From Hyphomicrobiales bacterium (lineage in GTDB: Bacteria; Pseudomonadota; Alphaproteobacteria; Rhizobiales; Xanthobacteraceae), in NCBI GenBank assembly GCA_003133345.1, contig PKXB01000162.1, positions 1 through 13,534 of the forward strand: a DNA stretch of 13,534 nucleotides. Reading direction: 5' to 3'. The translations under genes were made by a program, and so were the position numbers. Below are positions 1-5,193 of this stretch, piece by piece (within the stretch, counting starts at the first letter, position 1; every line of letters begins with the position of its first letter). Under the pieces are notes generated by a model, which worked only from the letters and a program-made list of their open reading frames with translations, did no database searches and was not told the origin of the DNA.

Positions 1-76
1 TGGCGCGCCCTAGGGGATTCGAACCCCTGTTACCGCCGTGAAAGGGCGGTGTCCTAGGCCTCTAGACGAAGGGCGC
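1..76 (-). tRNA. tRNA-Glu (anticodon UUC)
   Basis: Read on the minus strand this folds as a full cloverleaf. The 7-bp acceptor stem is GCGCCCT/AGGGCGC, the T-arm contains GGTTCGAATCC, and the anticodon stem ACCGCC/GGCGGT encloses the loop CTTTCAC, giving anticodon UUC (plus-strand positions 40-42). The CCA end is encoded (plus-strand TGG at 1-3) after a G discriminator at position 4. The window begins exactly at the 3' end of the gene, so its downstream side is not visible. The D-arm region GTCTAGAGGCCTAGGAC is typical of bacterial tRNA-Glu. Transcription probably starts near an AT-rich box at 114-120. Confidence 0.97.
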
Positions 77-113
77 AGACCTAACGCGGCGGGAACGCTG
101 CGTTGGCCGGACG

Positions 114-142
114 TATAATAAGCTTCGCCGCCAGCGGCAAGC
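114..142 (-). terminator. Candidate terminator of the glyoxalase gene, with a possible tRNA-Glu -10 box
   Basis: On the minus strand, just after the glyoxalase gene, GCTTGCCGC pairs with GCGGC-G-AAGC (plus-strand positions 122-142), with one bulged base and a very short loop. It is followed by TTATTATA, a T-rich tail that is incomplete but consistent with a Rho-independent terminator. The same AT-rich box read on the minus strand contains TATTAT (115-120), which could serve as a -10 element for tRNA-Glu about 32 nt upstream of the mature tRNA. No good -35 element is visible at the normal spacing. Both readings are inferences from sequence alone. Confidence 0.4.
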
Positions 143-155
143 AGACGGTCTTGCG

Positions 156-611
156 TTACCACTTGCCCGTATTGGGCATGGACTTCCACGGTTCCTGCGG
201 CGGCTTGGCCGCGCCTTTCTGCAATAGCTCGATGGAATGTTTGTCGGGCGAGCGCACGAAGGCCATCACGCCGTCGCGCGGCGGCCGGTTGATGGTCACG
301 CCCGCCTTCATCAGCGCCGCGCAGGTGGCGTAGATGTCGTCCACTTCGTAGGCCAGGTGCCCGAAATAGCGCGCTTCGCCGTAGTCCTCGCTGTCCCAGT
401 TGTAGGTAAGTTCCACTTCCGGCCCCGGGCGGCCGGCTTTCTTGCTCTCTTCGATTAGTTTCTCGTCGCCCGGCGGGGCCAGGAACACCAGCGTGTAGCG
501 GTTCTTCTCGTCCACCCGCCGGCGGGTCTCCTTGAGGCCGAGCTTGTTGCAATAGAAATCGAGCGCGGCATCGAGATTGCGTACGCGTAGCATGGTGTGC
601 AGATATCTCAT
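156..611 (-). CDS. gloA: Lactoylglutathione lyase (glyoxalase I), VOC superfamily
   Basis: A 151-residue protein that should convert the hemithioacetal of methylglyoxal and glutathione into S-D-lactoylglutathione in the cytoplasm. It resembles E. coli GloA closely. It opens MRYLHTMLRV, has the paired beta-alpha-beta-beta-beta modules, and shows VELTYNW and YGEARYFGHLAYEV. The four metal ligands of the family are recognisable as His5, Glu67, His85 and Glu128. The protein is slightly longer than E. coli GloA (about 135 residues) because of a polar, Pro-rich C-terminal tail after residue 131. The start is supported by GAGG on the minus strand (620-623) eight bases upstream of ATG. The gene is transcribed divergently from the sirtuin at 661. 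Identification is firm; the tail has no assigned role. Confidence 0.95.
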   Translation of the reverse strand: MRYLHTMLRVRNLDAALDFYCNKLGLKETRRRVDEKNRYTLVFLAPPGDEKLIEESKKAGRPGPEVELTYNWDSEDYGEARYFGHLAYEVDDIYATCAALMKAGVTINRPPRDGVMAFVRSPDKHSIELLQKGAAKPPQEPWKSMPNTGKW

Positions 612-660
612 GGCTCAAACCTCATGAACGATGGGCCCCTGACCGCATGACTATATAATA
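612..660. promoter_or_regulatory. Short divergent intergenic region between gloA and the sirtuin gene
   Basis: Only 49 bp separate the two divergent start codons. It holds the gloA ribosome-binding site (GAGG, minus strand, 620-623) and an AT-rich run at 651-660 that is unlike the GC-rich surroundings. On the minus strand this run contains TATTAT (655-660), which would place gloA transcription start near 648 with a leader of about 36 nt. On the plus strand it contains TATAAT (654-659) directly against the sirtuin ATG, too close for a normal leader. No Shine-Dalgarno is visible before the sirtuin. No convincing -35 element is seen for either direction, so the promoter call is tentative. Confidence 0.4.
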
Positions 661-1422
661 ATGATAGCAACCGATCTTGAGACAGCAATTTTACGCCTGC
701 GCGACCTGATCGAGGGCGCGCGCACCATCGTCCCGTTCACCGGGGCGGGGATATCCACCGAATGCGGCATCCCGGATTTCCGCTCGCCCGGCGGCCTGTG
801 GACCAAGAACCAGCCGATCCCGTTCGACGCCTTCATCGCGAGCGGCGAGATGCGCGACGAGGCCTGGCGCCGCCGCTTCGTTATGGAGGAGAGTTTCGCC
901 AAGGCCAAGCCGGGGCGGGGGCACTTGGCGCTGGCGAGCCTCTATCGCGCCGGCAGGGTGCCGGCGCTGGTGACGCAGAATATCGACAACCTGCATCAGG
1001 CTTCCGGCATCGCGCCCGATGACGTGGTCGAACTGCACGGCAACACCACCTATGCCGTGTGCCTGGAATGCGATCAGCGCTACGAGTTGTCGTGGGTCCG
1101 CCAAAAATTCGAGACCGCCGGCCGGCATGCGCCGGACTGTAGCTGCGGCGGCTACATCAAGACCGCCTCCGTGTCGTTCGGGCAGGCGATGCCAGCCGAC
1201 GCGATGCGGCGCGCCGAGCAATTGACCAAGCATTGCGACCTGTTTCTCGCCATCGGCTCGTCGCTGGTGGTGTGGCCGGCGGCGGGATTTCCGCTCATGG
1301 CCAAGCGCAACGGCGCCGCCCTCGTCATCATCAACCGCGAGCCGACCGAGTTCGACGAACTCGCCGATCTGGTGGTGCATCACGACATTGGCGACGTGCT
1401 CGGACCCTTCATCGTGCACTGA
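661..1422 (+). CDS. SIR2-family NAD-dependent protein deacylase (sirtuin)
   Basis: A 253-residue cytoplasmic sirtuin, the usual length for the bacterial family. It should remove acyl groups from lysines while consuming NAD+ and releasing nicotinamide and O-acyl-ADP-ribose. Visible motifs are the NAD-binding GAGIS (residues 28-32) followed by GIPDFRSPGGLW, then TQNIDNLH (105-112), and the catalytic His in ELHGN (His126). A zinc ribbon is formed by Cys134, Cys137, Cys160 and Cys162, and GSSLVVWPAAGFP and IINREPTEFD contact the nucleotide. The segment after the zinc ribbon reads KTASVSFGQAMP rather than the usual RPxVVxFGE, which marks a subfamily. I see no clear Tyr-x-x-Arg acyl-selectivity pair in the region of residues 65-75, but this needs an alignment. 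The ATG at 661 has no visible ribosome-binding site, and there is no better in-frame start before the Rossmann motif. Confidence 0.93.
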   Translation: MIATDLETAILRLRDLIEGARTIVPFTGAGISTECGIPDFRSPGGLWTKNQPIPFDAFIASGEMRDEAWRRRFVMEESFAKAKPGRGHLALASLYRAGRVPALVTQNIDNLHQASGIAPDDVVELHGNTTYAVCLECDQRYELSWVRQKFETAGRHAPDCSCGGYIKTASVSFGQAMPADAMRRAEQLTKHCDLFLAIGSSLVVWPAAGFPLMAKRNGAALVIINREPTEFDELADLVVHHDIGDVLGPFIVH

Positions 1423-1565
1423 TTCGGAATTCACTGCGCTGTGCATAGACCTGTGCGCAATCTCCTTTTTGCACTTTGCCGCGCGGGACCCGGTGTTATC
1501 TTAAATTCACAGATTCGGTGAAGCGCTCTTGAAGAGGCGCCAGAAAAGCGACGGCGTGCGGCGTC
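1423..1565 (+). promoter_or_regulatory. Intergenic leader upstream of the cold-shock gene with a weak promoter candidate
   Basis: This 143-bp gap contains TTGCCG (1476-1481) followed after 15 bp by TATCTT (1497-1502), an imperfect sigma-70-like pair. Transcription from it would give a leader of roughly 55-60 nt before the cold-shock ATG, and structured leaders are common in this family. No ribosome-binding site is obvious directly before 1566. No clear terminator for the sirtuin gene was seen. Support is limited to these weak box matches. Confidence 0.3.
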
Positions 1566-2168
1566 ATGGCGTCGGACGGGGTTGAAGCAAAAATGCCTGG
1601 TAACAATCTCCGTCCGGGAACGGTCAGAGAACTGGTCGATGAAACGGCGGCCAACCTCATTGAGGTGGCGGGTGTCATCAAGTGGTTCGACGTCGCCAAG
1701 GGCTTCGGCTTCATCATCCCCGACAACGGCATGCCGGACGTGCTGCTGCACGTGACCTGCCTACGCCGTGACGGCTTCCAGACCGCCTACGAAGGCGCGC
1801 GGGTGGTGTGTGAGGTGCTGCAACGCCCCAAGGGCTTGCAGGCGTTCCGCGTTCTGTCGATGGACGAAACCACCGCGGTGCACCCGGCGCAGATGCCGCC
1901 GCCGCGCACCCATGTCATCGTGACGCCGACCAGCGGGCTCGAGCGCGCCCAGGTGAAATGGTTCAACCGCTTGCGCGGTTTCGGTTTCCTCACCCGTGGC
2001 GAGGGCACGCCCGACATCTTCGTCCACATGGAGACGCTGCGCCGCTACGGCTTGGCCGAGCTGCGCCCGGGTCAGACCGTGCTGGTCCGGTTCGGACCCG
2101 GGCCGAAGGGCCTGATGGCCGCCGAGGTTCACCCGGACAATGGATCGCTCGGTCCCGCCTCGCACTGA
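1566..2168 (+). CDS. Double cold-shock-domain protein
   Basis: A 200-residue cytoplasmic protein with two cold-shock domains (OB folds) that bind single-stranded RNA or DNA. Domain 1 spans about residues 33-100 with VIKWFDVAKGFGFI (RNP1) and DVLLHV (RNP2). Domain 2 spans about 127-193 with VKWFNRLRGFGF and DIFVHM. A Pro-rich linker (MPPPR) joins them. Such tandem CspA-type proteins are common in alphaproteobacteria, about three times the length of E. coli CspA. In domain 1 the usual aromatic of the V-F-V-H motif is Leu, so its nucleic-acid stacking surface may be weaker. The start is uncertain: ATG at 1566 has no ribosome-binding site, and an in-frame ATG at 1593 (MPGNN) with an upstream purine-rich stretch would shorten the protein by nine residues. 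The DUF192 gene follows 78 bp downstream on the same strand. Confidence 0.9.
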   Translation: MASDGVEAKMPGNNLRPGTVRELVDETAANLIEVAGVIKWFDVAKGFGFIIPDNGMPDVLLHVTCLRRDGFQTAYEGARVVCEVLQRPKGLQAFRVLSMDETTAVHPAQMPPPRTHVIVTPTSGLERAQVKWFNRLRGFGFLTRGEGTPDIFVHMETLRRYGLAELRPGQTVLVRFGPGPKGLMAAEVHPDNGSLGPASH

Positions 2169-2246
2169 TCGCCGGCCGCTTCCCGCCCAGCCGTTTGGCC
2201 GATTTTCCCATTGCCGCTCGGCAGCCGTGCGCGTAAAGGCGAGCCC

Positions 2247-2699
2247 ATGCGCGCTTTGCGGTGGACCGCTTTAGTTCTGTTCGGGCTTGTTGTCGCCGCC
2301 GGTCCGGTCCGGCCGGCCGCGCTGCAGACGCTCGAAATCGCCAGCAAGACCGGAGTGCACGCGTTCTCGGTCGAACTGGTCGAGAACGACGCCGATCGGG
2401 CGAAGGGCTTGATGTTCCGGAAGGAATTGCCGGAAGGCCGCGGCATGTTGTTCGATTTCCAGCGCGAGCAGGAGGTCTCCTTCTGGATGCAGAACACCTA
2501 CATCCCGCTCGACATGCTGTTCATCCGCGCCGATGGGCGGATCTTACGCATCGCTGAGAACACCGAGCCGCTGTCGACGCGGATGATTCCGTCCGGCGGG
2601 CCGGTGCGCGCGGTGCTCGAGGTGATCGGCGGAACCGCCCGCAAACTGGGCATCGCGCCGGGCGACCGCGTCGGCCATCCGATCTTCAAGGTGCGCTGA
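2247..2699 (+). CDS. DUF192 family protein with signal peptide
   Basis: A 150-residue protein of the DUF192 family (PF02643), whose biochemical role is unknown. Residues 1 to about 25 form a signal peptide: a basic start, the hydrophobic core ALVLFGLVVAAG, and an A-A cleavage site near PAA/LQ. The mature part is therefore expected in the periplasm. Family hallmarks are clear: RAKGLMFRKELPEGRGMLF, the SFWMQNTYIPLDMLFI core, and AVLEVIGGTARKLGIAPGDRV near the C-terminus. I chose ATG 2247 because AAAGG (2235-2239) lies seven bases upstream and because the signal peptide then starts correctly. The open frame extends further upstream (TTG 2211) but that start has no support. It lies between the cold-shock gene and tRNA-Pro, an arrangement I recall from related Hyphomicrobiales. 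Confidence 0.92.
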   Translation: MRALRWTALVLFGLVVAAGPVRPAALQTLEIASKTGVHAFSVELVENDADRAKGLMFRKELPEGRGMLFDFQREQEVSFWMQNTYIPLDMLFIRADGRILRIAENTEPLSTRMIPSGGPVRAVLEVIGGTARKLGIAPGDRVGHPIFKVR

Positions 2700-2700
2700 G

Positions 2701-2729
2701 TTGCTGGCTCAAGCGCAAGCGTGTATCGC
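2701..2729 (+). promoter_or_regulatory. Candidate promoter for tRNA-Pro
   Basis: TTGCTG (2701-2706) and TATCGC (2724-2729) are separated by 17 bp. They lie directly after the DUF192 stop codon and just before the tRNA. A start site would fall about 2-4 nt upstream of the mature tRNA 5' end, which is tight but possible. Read-through from the DUF192 gene is the alternative. The call rests on imperfect box matches only. Confidence 0.3.
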
Positions 2730-2738
2730 GTCGTCCGT

Positions 2739-2815
2739 CGGGGCGTAGCGCAGCCCGGTAGCGCATCTGCTTTGGGAGCAGAGGGTCGCAGGTTCGAATC
2801 CTGCCGCCCCGACCA
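2739..2815 (+). tRNA. tRNA-Pro (anticodon UGG)
   Basis: A complete 77-nt cloverleaf. The acceptor stem is CGGGGCG (2739-2745) with CGCCCCG (2805-2811). The D-arm is AGCGCAGCCCGGTAGCGC. The anticodon stem TCTGC/GCAGA encloses loop TTTGGGA with anticodon UGG at 2773-2775, and the T-arm carries GGTTCGAATCC. The discriminator is A2812 and CCA is encoded at 2813-2815. UGG is the proline anticodon that can read most or all CCN codons. It lies between the DUF192 and NDUFS4-like genes on the same strand. Confidence 0.98.
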
Positions 2816-2826
2816 GCCTTCGCTCT

Positions 2827-2849
2827 TCGAGCTTCGGCTCGACGAGCCG
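2827..2849 (+). terminator. Overlapping hairpins after tRNA-Pro (possible terminator or processing site)
   Basis: TCGAGC (2827-2832) pairs with GCTCGA (2837-2842) around a UUCG tetraloop, an exceptionally stable hairpin type. The right arm overlaps a second perfect inverted repeat, CGGCTCG/CGAGCCG (2835-2841 with 2843-2849), so the two folds exclude each other. There is no T-tract, so this is not a textbook Rho-independent terminator. It could terminate weakly, protect the RNA 3' end, or form part of the leader of the next gene. Confidence 0.35.
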
Positions 2850-2910
2850 TTGCCAGCACCTGGCCTTGGCCCTATACGGACCTGCACAGGCCCCAACCGG
2901 TTCTCATCCC

Positions 2911-3216
2911 ATGACAGCCCGCATTTACAAGCCAGCCAAGACCGCCATGCAGTCGGGACACGCCAAAACCAAGGGTTGGGTGCTTGATTTCGAGCCCGAG
3001 GCGCCGCGCACGGTGGAGCCGCTGATGGGCTGGACCTCGTCCGGCGACATGCGCCAGCAGGTGCATCTGAGCTTTGCCAGCAAGGAAGAGGCGATCGCCT
3101 ATTGCGAGCGCCATGGCATCGCCTATCAGGTCTCCGAGGCGACACCGTCAGCGCGGCGCGGCCTGTCCTATTCGGACAATTTTTCCTTTAAACGCCGCGA
3201 CGCCTGGACCCACTGA
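2911..3216 (+). CDS. NADH:ubiquinone oxidoreductase accessory subunit, NDUFS4-like (ETC complex I subunit)
   Basis: A 101-residue protein homologous to the mitochondrial complex I subunit NDUFS4 (PF04800). NDUFS4 is an accessory subunit on the peripheral arm, near the NADH-oxidising module, and supports assembly and stability. Characteristic blocks are RIYKPAKTAMQSG (residues 4-16), W23 with the following acidic strand, PLMGWTSSGD (37-46), HLSFASKEEAIAYCERHG, and a C-terminal SYSDNFSFKRRDAWTH. Human NDUFS4 shows the same MQSG and PLMGW blocks. The ATG at 2911 is chosen because it begins at the conserved MTARIY-like start; a further in-frame ATG at 2866 would add an unconserved tail. No strong ribosome-binding site is visible. 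The protein is encoded away from any nuo operon, as is usual for this subunit. Confidence 0.92.
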   Translation: MTARIYKPAKTAMQSGHAKTKGWVLDFEPEAPRTVEPLMGWTSSGDMRQQVHLSFASKEEAIAYCERHGIAYQVSEATPSARRGLSYSDNFSFKRRDAWTH

Positions 3217-3257
3217 CATCCATCGTCGGATGCCAGGGTCGTCCTCCTGCGCGCAGG
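3207..3257. terminator. Hairpins in the convergent gap between the NDUFS4-like and EAL genes
   Basis: The 42-bp gap between two convergent genes holds nested inverted repeats. GACCC (3207-3211) pairs with GGGTC (3236-3240), and inside it CATCC (3217-3221) pairs with GGATG (3228-3232). A separate perfect 12-base palindrome CCTGCGCGCAGG (3246-3257) abuts the EAL stop codon. A shared bidirectional terminator would be expected here, but no T-tract follows on either strand, so support is modest. Confidence 0.35.
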
Positions 3258-3258
3258 C

Positions 3259-4527
3259 CTAGCGCGCTGCCGACTCCAGATCGCGTGTTTGTGGGCCCGA
3301 GCGCTGGCGCAGCAGCGCGATGAAGCGCTCCTCCGGCATCGGCTGCCCGAGCAGGAAGCCCTGGCCAAAATCGCAGCCCAAGCTGGCCAGTGCCATGGCG
3401 TCGGCGGCCTTTTCGATGCCCATGGCGACCGCGCTTCGCTGGTAATTGTGCGCCAGGTCGATCACCGACTTGCATAGCGGCATGTTGAGCTTGTCGGTGG
3501 CGCAATCGGTGACGAATTTGCGATCGATTTTGAGCTCGACAAAGGGCATTTCGCCGAGCTGCGCCAGCGCCGAATAGCCGCCGCCGAATTCGTCGATGGC
3601 GAGCCGCACATTGCGCGGTGTCAGCCGCTCGCTGATGTCGCAAGCCAGCGCAAGGTCGGCGATGATGTGTTCCTCGCGCAGGTCGATGATCAGGCCCGGC
3701 CATTTTTCCGGGCTCGGGCGATGCGCCATCACGATTTCTTCGATCGGTAGCTTGACCAGAGTCGCGGGCGCAATATTGACCGTGAGCGGTATATTGACGC
3801 CGAGCTTGGAAAAGATGACGCCGGTCTTGAGCGCGCTGGCCAAGGCCAATTCCGACAATCGAATGACGCTCGCTTCGCCCGCGCCCGGCATGAACGCCGC
3901 GGGCAGCAGGACGCCGTGTTGCGGATGGCGCGCGCGGGCATAGGCTTCCGCGCCGGCGAGCTGTTTTTTGCGCAGATCGATCTTCGGCTGATACCAGAAC
4001 TCGATCCATTCGTTGTCGAGCGCTTGCTCGAGCTCGATGCGGGCGGTGGCCGTCGGCATTCCGAGCTTGAGCTCCAGGATGATCTGGACGATCGCTTCGG
4101 TTTCGTACGGCTTCTTGAGCACCGGCAGCATATTGAGCTTGTGCTCGACGCCGATGCTCTTGACATGCTCGAGCACCGCGGCACCGCGGTTGCTCGTCAG
4201 TTGCACGGCGCCGCGAAAGCCGCGCGCGCCGAGGGCGGCCATCGAGTCGATGGCGTCGGCGGAGTCGAGCGAGATATTGTGGAAGATAAGATCGGGTACG
4301 CGTGTTTCCGTCGATTTGCGCAGCGCCGCCCCGTCGGGAAATTCCACGGTGTCGATACCGGAGCCGTGCAGCACCAGCGACAGGAATTGCCGGATGCTGG
4401 AATCCTCGTCGACCAGGTAGCAGAGCGAGGCGGCGCCCGGCGCCAGCGGCGGGGCCTCGACGACAGGCGCGGGGCTGGTTTTGGTCGGCGATTTTGCGCG
4501 GGGCGCGGGCATGAAAGCTTGGCGCAT
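3259..4527 (-). CDS. REC-EAL two-domain protein, probably a catalytically inactive c-di-GMP-type regulator
   Basis: A 422-residue cytoplasmic protein with a Pro/Ala-rich start (residues 1-32), a receiver-like domain (about 34-150) and an EAL domain (about 165-415). Receiver features are VDEDS (39-43), Thr111 and Lys139, but the position expected for the phosphorylated Asp is Asn84 (LIFHNISLD). In the EAL domain the motif reads GAEAY with Glu194 kept, VNIAP keeps Asn251, and KIDR keeps Lys333. GIE keeps Glu372 and DFGQGF keeps Gln389. By contrast, the Glu of the ExTE block appears as Asp282, the DDFG pair is Asp312-Glu313, and the AEGVE block reads AMGIE with Met369 replacing the Glu proposed as general base in RocR-type enzymes. 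It is therefore likely a c-di-GMP receptor or a protein-interaction module, not a phosphodiesterase. The ATG at 4527 has no clear ribosome-binding site; Met6 is an alternative start. It converges on the NDUFS4-like gene. Confidence 0.9.
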   Translation of the reverse strand: MRQAFMPAPRAKSPTKTSPAPVVEAPPLAPGAASLCYLVDEDSSIRQFLSLVLHGSGIDTVEFPDGAALRKSTETRVPDLIFHNISLDSADAIDSMAALGARGFRGAVQLTSNRGAAVLEHVKSIGVEHKLNMLPVLKKPYETEAIVQIILELKLGMPTATARIELEQALDNEWIEFWYQPKIDLRKKQLAGAEAYARARHPQHGVLLPAAFMPGAGEASVIRLSELALASALKTGVIFSKLGVNIPLTVNIAPATLVKLPIEEIVMAHRPSPEKWPGLIIDLREEHIIADLALACDISERLTPRNVRLAIDEFGGGYSALAQLGEMPFVELKIDRKFVTDCATDKLNMPLCKSVIDLAHNYQRSAVAMGIEKAADAMALASLGCDFGQGFLLGQPMPEERFIALLRQRSGPQTRDLESAAR

Positions 4528-4654
4528 ACCAACTGCGAATGATGGATTGTCGATTGCCGCTATTGGTGTTCCAAACTTGTTAAATATGGGTTTCCCGCGC
4601 GCCCGGTTGGGCCGCCGCGGGATAGGCTAAATCCCACAGAACATGGAAGAAATT
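4528..4654. other. Intergenic region between tRNA-Arg and the EAL gene
   Basis: A 127-bp gap with a comparatively AT-rich core (about 4550-4592). It separates the tRNA 3' end from the EAL start codon on the minus strand. The EAL promoter should lie here, but I found no convincing -35/-10 pair or ribosome-binding site, and no T-tract terminator behind the tRNA. Confidence 0.5.
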
Positions 4655-4731
4655 TGGCGACCCCGGCTGGATTCGAACCAGCGACCCCCAGCTTAGAAGG
4701 CTGGTGCTCTATCCGGCTGAGCTACGGGGTC
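4655..4731 (-). tRNA. tRNA-Arg (anticodon UCU)
   Basis: Read on the minus strand, a full 77-nt cloverleaf. The acceptor stem is GACCCCG/CGGGGTC. The D-arm is GCTCAGCCGGATAGAGC, the anticodon stem CCAGC/GCTGG encloses loop CTTCTAA, and the T-arm contains GGTTCGAATCC. The anticodon UCU (plus-strand AGA at 4695-4697) reads AGA and AGG arginine codons, which are rare in this GC-rich genome. CCA is encoded (plus-strand TGG at 4655-4657) after a G discriminator. Confidence 0.98.
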
Positions 4732-5193
4732 TTGCCTGGCGCAAGGTTTACCCGCGCCGCCGGCCTATTGAAAGGTGCGCGGCTGGGTAACCTGCACGGT
4801 CCCGAGGCCCTGGCGATAAGCGCCATTGCCGATGATGCTGATCGCGCGCGTCAAGGGCTTGGCGCATTGTGGGCATCTAAGGCGATCGAAAAGGCGATGC
4901 CGATGCCGCGGCTGCCGGGCTTCAGCTAATCGAATATTCACCAGTTAAATAAATGCCTTAGACGCAGCTCTTGCGGCAGTTCATCTAACTTCTCAGAATT
5001 GCCGGCTAGTGAATTGGCCAGACAATCCGATACGGTCTTGGCCAAGCCATTGTTTGCATCGAACCGTCCGCCGGCGCTCGCCCATGATCCGTCCACGCCT
5101 TAGCCACGACCTCGACACCTTCAAGCGCTGAACTGATAGTGGCGATCGCCGCACGAAGAGTAACGACCGTCGCCATACTGGGAGGCTCCCCCG
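4732..5193. other. Gene-free region upstream of the alpha-2-macroglobulin gene
   Basis: About 460 bp with no supportable coding sequence. The tRNA-Arg 5' flank holds an imperfect inverted repeat: GCAAGGTTTACCC at 4741-4753 against GGGTAACCTGC at 4785-4795, with two bulges. The stretch 4925-5030 is AT-richer than its surroundings. It contains two copies of TTGGCCA starting 24 bp apart (5014-5020, 5038-5044). Nearer the gene is a perfect 10-base palindrome GGCGATCGCC (5141-5150). GGAGG at 5181-5185 is a strong ribosome-binding site for the gene at 5194. I see no RNA gene or riboswitch that I recognise. Confidence 0.6.
4999..5026 (+). promoter_or_regulatory. Weak promoter candidate for the alpha-2-macroglobulin/pbpC operon
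   Basis: TTGCCG (4999-5004) and GACAAT (5021-5026) are separated by 16 bp and lie in the AT-richer part of the gene-free region. A start near 5033 would give a leader of about 160 nt before ATG 5194. The match is partial and other promoters in the region are possible. Confidence 0.25.

Noticed and set aside
10..618. 202-residue minus-strand frame overlapping gloA
   Set aside because: It overlaps gloA in another frame and reads into tRNA-Glu; it is compositionally skewed and has no domain, whereas gloA has clear ligands and a ribosome-binding site.
2721..2987. Plus-strand open frame containing GVAQPGSASALGAEGRRFES
   Set aside because: This is tRNA-Pro translated as protein, another recurring annotation artefact.
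3188..4009. 273-residue minus-strand frame overlapping the EAL gene
   Set aside because: Arg-rich out-of-frame shadow of the EAL gene. The REC-EAL frame has recognisable domains throughout, so I also rejected a frameshift.
1..4731. Three tRNA genes as integration sites of a genomic island
   Set aside because: No integrase, direct repeats of tRNA ends, or foreign-looking cargo is present between or beside them.
4654..4929. Plus-strand open frame beginning MATPAGFEPATPSLEG
   Set aside because: Its first third is the antisense of tRNA-Arg, a well-known source of false protein annotations; the remainder has no recognisable domain.
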